Below are positions 6,536 to 12,310 of a DNA stretch of 13,825 bases, piece by piece. The translations under genes and the position numbers were made by a program. A model generated the notes under the pieces. It was given only the letters and a program-made list of their open reading frames with translations. It ran no database searches and was not told the origin of the DNA. Numbering within the stretch: the stretch's first letter is position 1; each line of letters opens with the position of its first letter. The DNA is from Oscillospiraceae bacterium (GTDB lineage Bacteria; Bacillota; Clostridia; Oscillospirales; CAG-272), in the NCBI GenBank assembly GCA_015065205.1, contig SVQS01000033.1, forward strand, positions 1-13,825. Direction: 5' to 3'.

Positions 6536-8793
6536 ACCGCATCTCCTTTGATGGCTTCTCGCTCGGCTGCTTCTTTAACAGAAACGGGAGACTGCGTGTT
6601 GCCATCGATCATACCCATATAGAACTGTTCAAGCGGAATACCGCTTTCTCTGATTTCGGCTACACTCTTGGTGCAAAGGATCTGTCCGCGGCGAATAATT
6701 GCAATACGGTCGCAGATATTCTCTACAACGTCGATGATATGGCTGGAGAAAAATACGATGTTGCCGCGAGATGCGTGCTCCTTCATACACTCCTTAACCT
6801 GGAAGATGGATTCGGGGTCAAGACCGGTCAAGGGCTCGTCCAAAATCCAAATCTTGGGGTTGTGGACCAGAGCCGACATAATGGTGATTTTTTGCTTCAT
6901 ACCGTGGGAATAGGTTTTCATCGGGTTGTCGATCGCCGTCTCCAAACGGAATCTCTTAACATACTCTGCAATGCGCTCGTCACGCTCGTTGCGAGGAACG
7001 TTGTAAAGGTCGGCAATGTAGTTGATGTATTCTCTACCCGTCAGGTTTTCGTAAAGTGCGTAGTGGTCGGGAACAAAGCCGATTTGCATCTTAGCTTCTA
7101 CCGATTGCTTGTTCACGTCGTAGCCCGAAACCTCGATTTCACCCGAGGTAATGGTTTGAATACCAACGATGGACTTAATAATGGTAGATTTACCTGCACC
7201 GTTAGGGCCAAGGAAGCCAAAGATCTGACCGCCGTCAACCTCAAGGTTTGCCTTGTATACCGCGTAAACGTCACTGGTGGAATATCGTTTTGAAAAATCA
7301 CGAAGAATAAGCTTGCCTTCGTTTTGGGGATTCATGGGTTCTTGCATACTTCTTCCTGCAAGTTGTGCTTCAAGGGCCAGCCTATCCGCCTTAATCTTGC
7401 GGTTCCTTTCCGTAATAATTTCGTACGTATCGGTGATTTCAAACACTTGCTCATAAAGGAACCACATAGCGAACGAAAGCACTACGTAAACCAAGAAATA
7501 GAGCGATTGATATACAGGGTATATCAAAAGTGTCAAATCTCCCATTTGAAACTCAAATGTGATGTCTCTTAAATTCTCTGCCCATTCGCCCAACTTATCT
7601 GCAATAAAATCGGAGTTGATGAAGAAAAAGTCAACCGAGTGTCCTTGCGCCGTAAGCCAGGGGTTCATAAAGAGGACGAGGGCATAATAAAAGAAGAACG
7701 CTACAAGAGAATAGATAAATTGCTTCATTTGAGGACGCTTGAAAAGCTTCAAGCTCATCAAAAGCAGAGGCAACAGCATTGCCATATAGTGGTTAGACCA
7801 GAACTGCAAAGAGGATGCCTGCAGCCAATTGACGTCGTCTCCAAGGTTTGGCATGATCATTGCAAAAAATGCACCAAGTACGTTGATAAAAATGGTAAAG
7901 TAATAGAGCTTTTCCATCTTGAAGATCAACACGAGCGGAATGATAAACATTGCCGTGTTGCAAAGGTGCAACGGCCAATCCTGCAGATTGGTAAACACCG
8001 AGAAATCGTAAACATAGCAGAACGATATCATCGTTGCCATGCTGATGTAGAGCAGAGCGAATCTTTTCTGCTCGTATTCACATTTTGCAAACAAAAAGTG
8101 TACGGCAAGTGCAAACACAACAGACCCATAAAGAACAAGTCGGTGAGCAGTTGTGAAATTGTTCAGGATGATGGAATCGTCACCGTAACCCAAAATGGCT
8201 TGCGGTACCCAGTGAGGCAACGAGATTGCCAACATTCCAACCAAGATTGCTACTGTCAGCAAAATCTTTTTGAGGTTGAATGTCGGGCGTTTTTGTTTGG
8301 TTATTTGGAACAAAGCCAAACCAAGTCCTACACCAAGCTCAATAGCAAAGATGAGCAGTCGGTAGTGGAAACCGTCAGCCAAATTCCCGTCCTGTGCGCG
8401 ATTGAGAATGGGCATTGCCGCAATCGAAACTGCATAAACAACAGCCGCTGCATAACGTGCGATGGGCGCTACAAGCGGAACGTGCTTCTCAAAGAACGGA
8501 TAGGTGATGGCAGCCAGCTGCACGGTATAAATCAACCAAAACAGTATAGCTGATATCAAAACCTTTACCATACCCTGCGGACCGAACGGTGAATAAACGT
8601 TCAAACCGATTGTCTCTTGAATAAGAGGCTTGCCGCCAAGAAAACGGACGAAAAAGAGTGCGGAATAGATGAGCGCAACCAAACGCGCATTATTCAAACG
8701 CTCTCCAAAAACATTCTTGTTTCGCAATAAAAACAAAAATGCAAAAATCAGCAAGCAGGATGCCAACGCAGCACCGTAATATAGATAATTCAA
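6532..8793 (-). CDS. Fusion protein: YwaF/TMEM164-like membrane domain plus ABC transporter ATPase
   Basis: 753 residues from the chosen TTG start at 8791-8793, which has AGGGAGG nine bases upstream. A longer frame to 8868 runs into the tRNA terminator and lacks a good ribosome binding site. Residues 5-445 form a multi-pass membrane region (roughly 11-12 helices). Its second half has W-P-L-H-L-C-N (273-279) and F-W-S-N-H-Y (331-336), recalling YwaF (TIGR02206) and eukaryotic TMEM164 proteins. Residues about 448-483 are a charged, probably coiled linker. Residues from about 493 are a complete ABC ATPase: Walker A GPNGAGKS (529-536), Q-loop region Q-I-G-F-V-P-D, signature S-H-G-M-K-Q-K (629-635, a variant of LSGGQ usual in drug/antibiotic-export ATPases), Walker B I-W-I-L-D-E-P (648-654), D-loop G-L-D, and H-loop His685. 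It powers the permease encoded next. The ATPase call is firm; the YwaF/TMEM164 relation rests on motifs and topology only. Confidence 0.85.
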   Translation of the reverse strand: MNYLYYGAALASCLLIFAFLFLLRNKNVFGERLNNARLVALIYSALFFVRFLGGKPLIQETIGLNVYSPFGPQGMVKVLISAILFWLIYTVQLAAITYPFFEKHVPLVAPIARYAAAVVYAVSIAAMPILNRAQDGNLADGFHYRLLIFAIELGVGLGLALFQITKQKRPTFNLKKILLTVAILVGMLAISLPHWVPQAILGYGDDSIILNNFTTAHRLVLYGSVVFALAVHFLFAKCEYEQKRFALLYISMATMISFCYVYDFSVFTNLQDWPLHLCNTAMFIIPLVLIFKMEKLYYFTIFINVLGAFFAMIMPNLGDDVNWLQASSLQFWSNHYMAMLLPLLLMSLKLFKRPQMKQFIYSLVAFFFYYALVLFMNPWLTAQGHSVDFFFINSDFIADKLGEWAENLRDITFEFQMGDLTLLIYPVYQSLYFLVYVVLSFAMWFLYEQVFEITDTYEIITERNRKIKADRLALEAQLAGRSMQEPMNPQNEGKLILRDFSKRYSTSDVYAVYKANLEVDGGQIFGFLGPNGAGKSTIIKSIVGIQTITSGEIEVSGYDVNKQSVEAKMQIGFVPDHYALYENLTGREYINYIADLYNVPRNERDERIAEYVKRFRLETAIDNPMKTYSHGMKQKITIMSALVHNPKIWILDEPLTGLDPESIFQVKECMKEHASRGNIVFFSSHIIDVVENICDRIAIIRRGQILCTKSVAEIRESGIPLEQFYMGMIDGNTQSPVSVKEAAEREAIKGDAV

Positions 8794-8802
8794 TGCGTTT
8801 TT

Positions 8803-8809
8803 CCTCCCT
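8803..8809 (-). promoter_or_regulatory. Ribosome binding site deciding the TTG start of the ATPase fusion
   Basis: Minus-strand AGGGAGG lies 9 bases upstream of TTG (8791-8793). The next upstream in-frame start, TTG at 8866-8868, overlaps the T-run of the tRNA terminator and would add a Cys/Arg-rich 25-residue extension with no membrane character, so it is rejected. Confidence 0.75.
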
Positions 8810-8866
8810 TGTAAGATTGGTTTCGTTTGGGTCAATCTGCAAAAAAAGCAGTCATATCGTCTTTTC

Positions 8867-8900
8867 AAAAAACCAGCCCTATTTTGTTAAAAAAGGACTG
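8867..8900 (-). terminator. Rho-independent terminator downstream of tRNA-Pro
   Basis: On the minus strand CAGTCCT (8894-8900) pairs with AGGGCTG (8874-8880) with one G-U pair. The loop side contains a further TTTT/AAAA pairing around AAC, and the stem is followed by GTTTTTT. It starts about 20 bases beyond the CCA end of the tRNA, so it probably ends the tRNA transcript before the exporter genes. Confidence 0.65.
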
Positions 8901-8920
8901 ATCTTTTGTGATTTTTTCAT

Positions 8921-8997
8921 TGGTCGGAGTGACAGGATTCGAACCTGCGGCCTCTTGGTCCCGAACCAAGCGCACTACCAAACTGTGCCACACCCCG
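8921..8997 (-). tRNA. tRNA-Pro, anticodon CGG
   Basis: 77 nt including an encoded CCA end. The cloverleaf reads directly on the minus strand: acceptor CGGGGTG/CACTCCG (one G-U), D stem GCAC/GTGC with loop AGTTTGGTA, anticodon stem CTTGG/CCAAG with loop TTCGGGA (anticodon CGG, reading proline codon CCG), variable loop AGGCC, T stem GCAGG/CCTGT with loop TTCGAAT, discriminator A, then CCA. It is a lone tRNA with its own strong promoter about 170 bases upstream and a terminator just downstream. Confidence 0.97.
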
Positions 8998-9029
8998 ATT
9001 TAAATTATTGTTTCGTTTTTTGTTACTTT

Positions 9030-9115
9030 GTGCGATTGGTGAGGGTACCGAACCGCCGAGTGCCGCCTTGCGGCGCGAGGCTTCGGTGTGCTTGGTTATA
9101 TCGCGCTCACCGCAC
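9030..9115 (-). ncRNA. Long nested hairpin in the tRNA-Pro leader (structured leader or palindromic element)
   Basis: Nested complementary segments stack over 86 bases: GTGC with GCAC (outer ends), GGTGAG (9038-9043) with CTCACC (9106-9111), ACCGAA (9047-9052) with TTCGGT (9082-9087), and GCCGC (9062-9066) with GCGGC (9070-9074) around a 3-base loop. A smaller hairpin, GTGAA/TTCAC (9144-9158), precedes it in the transcript. The element is GC-rich against AT-rich flanks and has no T-run after it on the minus strand, so it does not look like a terminator. It lies between a very strong promoter and the tRNA and should be transcribed. It may be a stable leader RNA, a processing signal, or a dispersed REP/MITE-like palindrome. 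I do not recognise a named RNA family. Confidence 0.45.
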
Positions 9116-9172
9116 TCAAATGTGATGGGAATTTGTTGGAATTGTGAATTCTCTTCACTTAACTATGACGAC

Positions 9173-9230
9173 ATTATATCACAACATAGCGCCTTTGTCA
9201 ACCTTTTTTGCAAAAATATTTATATATAAA
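9173..9230 (-). promoter_or_regulatory. Full-consensus sigma-A promoter for the tRNA-Pro transcript
   Basis: On the minus strand: TTGACA (-35, plus 9196-9201), exactly 17 bases, then TATAAT (-10, plus 9173-9178), with TGA immediately before the -10 giving an extended -10 TGn element. Upstream of -35 (9202-9230) is an AT-rich A- and T-tract region resembling an UP element. Transcription is expected to start near 9166, giving a leader of about 170 nt before the tRNA. Confidence 0.85.
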
Positions 9231-9266
9231 TGGTAGCAGATTGTTCTAAAACGAGAAAAATGCCTC

Positions 9267-9303
9267 AAAAATGGGAATCGAGCCCGTTTTGAGCCCAATT
9301 CCC
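9267..9303 (-). terminator. Rho-independent terminator after the metallophosphoesterase lipoprotein gene
   Basis: On the minus strand GGGAATTGGGC pairs with GCTCGATTCCC (two G-U/T-G wobbles) around a 9-base loop, followed by ATTTTTG (A-run at plus 9267-9271) and a second TTTTT a few bases later. It begins 23 bases after the stop codon of the 986-residue gene and separates that gene from the tRNA promoter. Confidence 0.8.
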
Positions 9304-9325
9304 GTCAAAAAAATCCATTTCTTTA

Positions 9326-12286
9326 TTATTTTTCAATAATAAAGGTTGCGTAAGCAAATGTTTGCTCTTTACCAAAATGATAGCCCTCAAACACGATGCA
9401 ATCCTCATAAACGTGAACAATGTGCCCCAATTGAGACTGTGCCAATGACGGAATGTGAACAAGCGTTGCATACTCTCCACCGTAGGTGTTGAATATACGG
9501 TCGCCGTACTTCTCTGAAAAAACAACATCAAAGCTGCCGTGAGAATGTCCGTTGAAGTAAACTACGTTGGTGTATTGCTTAAAGTAAGCATCCAAGCGTT
9601 TGTAATCTTCTGTATCCGTACGCATTATAAGAGCATCGTTTCCGTTCAAATCTCCCACCTTGCCCTGCATCTGGGAATGGAAGAAAAGGAATACTGTGCG
9701 ATCCTTGTATTCTTCAAAACGGTCTCCCAGCCAATCGAGCTGATAGTCATCCATCAAACGAGAGGTAGGTGTGCCGTAATCGTAATAGACTTGGTGCAGG
9801 AAGATAATCACGCTTCCGTCGGGCATTTCAACAAAAAAATCAAGATCGTTTCCATCGGTAAAGATAGGATCAAGATCTGTTTGATAATCCACAACGTCTC
9901 TCGTATACTCCAAATACCATTCACGAGAAAAACCTGTGTATTTTGCCTCGTGATTTCCACTGACGGTGTAGATGGGCATTTGGGAATTCGTTTTGAAAAT
10001 AGATTGAATAGCTTCGCTGTGCAAAACGTACTCTCGCTCAACGTTATCGTTGGCAATGTCGCCGTTAATACCAATGAGGATAGCACCCTTTTGCGAAAGA
10101 ATTTGTCCCGCGTTGATCAATCTTTCCAAGGAGACACTCTCCTCTCCGTAGCGAGTTCCTTGGTGCGTGTCTGAAAGAGCACCAAAAAGATACAACTCCT
10201 TGGAGGTGAGCCGATGTTCCTCGGGAATGGTAAACGAATAAACATATCGACCACCGGAAGTATTCAAGGCTATCAGGTGCGTTGCCCCTGTAGGGATTGC
10301 AACGTTGGCAGAAATCACATACTTGTTTACTTTGCCTGCGTTGGCAACAAATGAGCCAAGCATTGTATAGGATGCAAGCTTACCATCTTTGGTGCCCCAA
10401 TAAAGCTGATAAACTCCCGTTACCTCGGGAAAGAGCGAAACCGTTCCACCCGCAAAACCTGCTTTTTGGGAAAGGAATGCGTAATCTGTAATTCCGAAAT
10501 CTTGTTTTTCTTGCTCGCAAAGCAGGCAAATTTCATCAACGTATATGTGATTTGCCGTAGCCGAAACGGAAACGGTTCTCTCTAAACCGCAACTGCAGGT
10601 AAAGACCACTTTACCGCCACTTGCACAAGTGGCATCAATCAAAACGGTTTTGAAAAGATAGGCATGCAAATGGGTCTTGTTTGTTTTTACAAAATAGAAA
10701 TCGCGGAAATGTTGCGCTTTGAAAGAAGAAGAGGCGGGGGTAATCTTGATGGTGTTCTCGCCCGCAACAAGGCTGACGGAAATGCCATACATATATGCAC
10801 CAACGGTTGTGTCTCGCGCCTTGTTCAAGGTTTCTTCATCAATCTCGTGCGAGGTTTCAAAAACTTGTTCGAACGCTGTCCCCTCATTGATGATGTACCT
10901 CGCACCGCGATTTTCGCTATCCTTCAAGCGCAAATACAAAACCATTTCGTAAATGCCCCTCTCGGGAACAGTTATGCGATACTCTAAGCTACCGTCTGAC
11001 TCAACGTACCAATGCTTAACTCCGCTTATTGTAACTTCTTTAACGCCAACGGAGGATTTTTCGTCATAATTTCCTGCCCAAAAGTGAATACCTTGCTTTG
11101 CTGCATTGCTTTGCTCGGGGGAAAAATAATAAACATCTAATTCTCCATCCCCATCGGCATCATAGTTTGATGTATTGGCATAAAGAGGAATGTTCTTTTC
11201 CTTGCAAATTGTGCAGACGTTGTTGACAAAACTGTGCTCTCCCGTTGCGGGAATCGCAATAGATTGGCTTTGACCGCAACTACAAATAAGCGTTTTTTCA
11301 CCTACTGTACTGCAAGTCGGTTGTTTTGTAACGTTAACAGATGCAAAATTATGAGTATGCACTTCCTCTGTTTTTACAAAGTAAAATTCACGGAAATGTT
11401 GTGTTTTGGAGCCTTGATGAGCCGTAATGGAAAAAATGTTCTCTCCGCCTTGCAAATAAACACGAATACCGTACATGTACGTTCCCATCGTTTCCGCGTT
11501 GCGTGCTTGCGTGAGCGTGGTAGTACCGAAAACATGGGAAGTCTCAAAAATTTGCTCGAGTTCTGTTCCTTGGTTAAATGTGTATTTGGCGCCGCGCACA
11601 TAGTCGTCCTTGAGGCGCAAGTGAACAATCATTTCATAGACACCCGCCTCGGGAACGGTTATACGATAGGTGAGGCGCTGGGCGCTGTTTGCTTCAACAT
11701 ACCAGTGCTCTATTTCGTTTGCCACAGCGTTGCTAACTTCGGCAGAAAGCCCCTTATCGTAATTTCCCGCCCAAAGAAAAACACCGTTCTTGCATCGCTG
11801 CGCAAGATTTGGAGAAAAGCCGTAAACGTCCTTTTTCCCGTCTCCGTCGGCATCGTATTGAGAAGTCACCGGAACCAAGGAAAGTTCTTTCTTTTGGCAC
11901 CACGTGCACACGTTGTTGATGTAATCGTGCGTGCCTGTCGCAGGAATTTCGCGTATTTCCATAGCACCGCAAGAGCAGGTAACTGTATATGCTCCCGCGC
12001 GCGTACAGGTAGGATTTTGCTTGATGTTAACACCTTCAAAGGTATGCTCGCAAGGCAATTCTTCGGGCGTTGTCACTTCGGGCTCAGAAGTAGTTACTTC
12101 GGGCTCAGAAGTAGTTACCTCGGGCTCGGAGGTAGTCACCTCGGGCTCGAGCGTTGTCGTTTCGGGTGTGGAATTGATTGTTTCTTGGTTGGTGGTTGTT
12201 ATTTTGTGAGGAGAAAAGAACTCACTCGGCAAACAACCGCACAACAAAAATGTTAAAAGGAATAACAAAAAGAGCAGCTTTTTCAT
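9326..12286 (-). CDS. Modular secreted lipoprotein with C-terminal calcineurin-like metallophosphoesterase domain
   Basis: 986 residues; ribosome binding site AAAGGAGGA about 5 bases before ATG. Residues 1-17 are a lipoprotein signal peptide with Cys18 as lipidation site (L-C-G-C). Residues 44-74 are a Thr/Glu/Pro linker of TTSEPEV repeats. Two homologous modules follow (79-306 and 310-536). Each has a Cys/His motif (C, C-x-C-G, P-A-T-G-x-H, C-x-x-C), a Ca-binding-like D-A-D-G-D-G loop, and a beta-sandwich with H-W-Y-V-E, Y-R-I-T-V-P-E and Q-H-F-R-x-F-Y-F-V-K-T. A third Cys motif (539-590) leads into a small beta domain (about 597-690). The catalytic domain (about 698-975) has D706-x-H708, G-D743, G-N778-H779-E, H870 and G-H914-S-H916, the complete metal-ligand set of the calcineurin-like family. 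It should hydrolyse a phosphoester outside the cell, but the substrate is unknown. It is co-transcribed with the upstream paralogue (24-base gap). Confidence 0.9.
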   Translation of the reverse strand: MKKLLFLLFLLTFLLCGCLPSEFFSPHKITTTNQETINSTPETTTLEPEVTTSEPEVTTSEPEVTTSEPEVTTPEELPCEHTFEGVNIKQNPTCTRAGAYTVTCSCGAMEIREIPATGTHDYINNVCTWCQKKELSLVPVTSQYDADGDGKKDVYGFSPNLAQRCKNGVFLWAGNYDKGLSAEVSNAVANEIEHWYVEANSAQRLTYRITVPEAGVYEMIVHLRLKDDYVRGAKYTFNQGTELEQIFETSHVFGTTTLTQARNAETMGTYMYGIRVYLQGGENIFSITAHQGSKTQHFREFYFVKTEEVHTHNFASVNVTKQPTCSTVGEKTLICSCGQSQSIAIPATGEHSFVNNVCTICKEKNIPLYANTSNYDADGDGELDVYYFSPEQSNAAKQGIHFWAGNYDEKSSVGVKEVTISGVKHWYVESDGSLEYRITVPERGIYEMVLYLRLKDSENRGARYIINEGTAFEQVFETSHEIDEETLNKARDTTVGAYMYGISVSLVAGENTIKITPASSSFKAQHFRDFYFVKTNKTHLHAYLFKTVLIDATCASGGKVVFTCSCGLERTVSVSATANHIYVDEICLLCEQEKQDFGITDYAFLSQKAGFAGGTVSLFPEVTGVYQLYWGTKDGKLASYTMLGSFVANAGKVNKYVISANVAIPTGATHLIALNTSGGRYVYSFTIPEEHRLTSKELYLFGALSDTHQGTRYGEESVSLERLINAGQILSQKGAILIGINGDIANDNVEREYVLHSEAIQSIFKTNSQMPIYTVSGNHEAKYTGFSREWYLEYTRDVVDYQTDLDPIFTDGNDLDFFVEMPDGSVIIFLHQVYYDYGTPTSRLMDDYQLDWLGDRFEEYKDRTVFLFFHSQMQGKVGDLNGNDALIMRTDTEDYKRLDAYFKQYTNVVYFNGHSHGSFDVVFSEKYGDRIFNTYGGEYATLVHIPSLAQSQLGHIVHVYEDCIVFEGYHFGKEQTFAYATFIIEK
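10679..12052 (-). repeat. Duplicated Cys-motif/DADGDG/beta-sandwich module
   Basis: Two direct copies of a module of about 228 residues lie at 11369-12052 (residues 79-306) and 10679-11359 (residues 310-536). Shared landmarks in order are C-x-C-G, P-A-T-G, C-x-x-C, Y-D-A-D-G-D-G, F-W-A-G-N-Y-D (L-W-A-G in copy 1), H-W-Y-V-E, Y-R-I-T-V-P-E, L-R-L-K-D, F-E-T-S-H, Y-M-Y-G-I and Q-H-F-R-x-F-Y-F-V-K-T. The end of the same module is visible at the start of the truncated paralogue next door. Confidence 0.85.
12078..12161 (-). repeat. 21-bp tandem repeat encoding TTSEPEV
   Basis: Four 21-bp units lie at 12078-12098, 12099-12119, 12120-12140 and 12141-12161. Units 1 and 2 differ at one base, unit 3 at a few, and unit 4 is the most diverged. 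They encode a seven-residue Thr/Ser-Glu-Pro-Glu-Val motif forming the stalk just after the lipidated cysteine. A partial TTPEE unit follows in the protein. Confidence 0.9.
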
Positions 12287-12310
12287 AGCATCCTCCTTTA
12301 ACCAATAGGA

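Larger units (their letters stand above)
8998..9325. other. Intergenic region without protein genes (about 330 bases)
   Basis: This stretch holds the tRNA leader with its nested hairpin, the consensus promoter and its AT-rich upstream element, and the terminator of the metallophosphoesterase gene. No open frame with a ribosome binding site is seen on either strand. The plus-strand frame crossing the tRNA is the antisense of the tRNA and leader. Confidence 0.7.

Noticed and set aside
8811..8840. TTGACC with a TACAAG -10-like sequence as a promoter for the exporter unit
   Set aside because: The -10 match is weak and overlaps the region just before the ribosome binding site. It may be real, but the sequence alone does not support listing it; read-through from the tRNA promoter is an alternative.
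8739..9125. Plus-strand open frame across the tRNA containing SDRIRTCGLLVPNQ
   Set aside because: This peptide is the antisense translation of the tRNA T-arm and anticodon arm, a familiar annotation artefact near tRNA genes.
8998..9170. T-box or other amino-acid-responsive riboswitch before tRNA-Pro
   Set aside because: No T-box bulge sequence (AGGGUGGNACCGCG-like), no specifier loop and no terminator/antiterminator pair were found. The leader also precedes a tRNA, not a synthetase or transporter gene.
11234..12256. Plus-strand open frame of 340 codons opposite the metallophosphoesterase lipoprotein
   Set aside because: It is antisense to conserved modules and the 21-bp repeat; its regular tail simply translates the repeat on the wrong strand.
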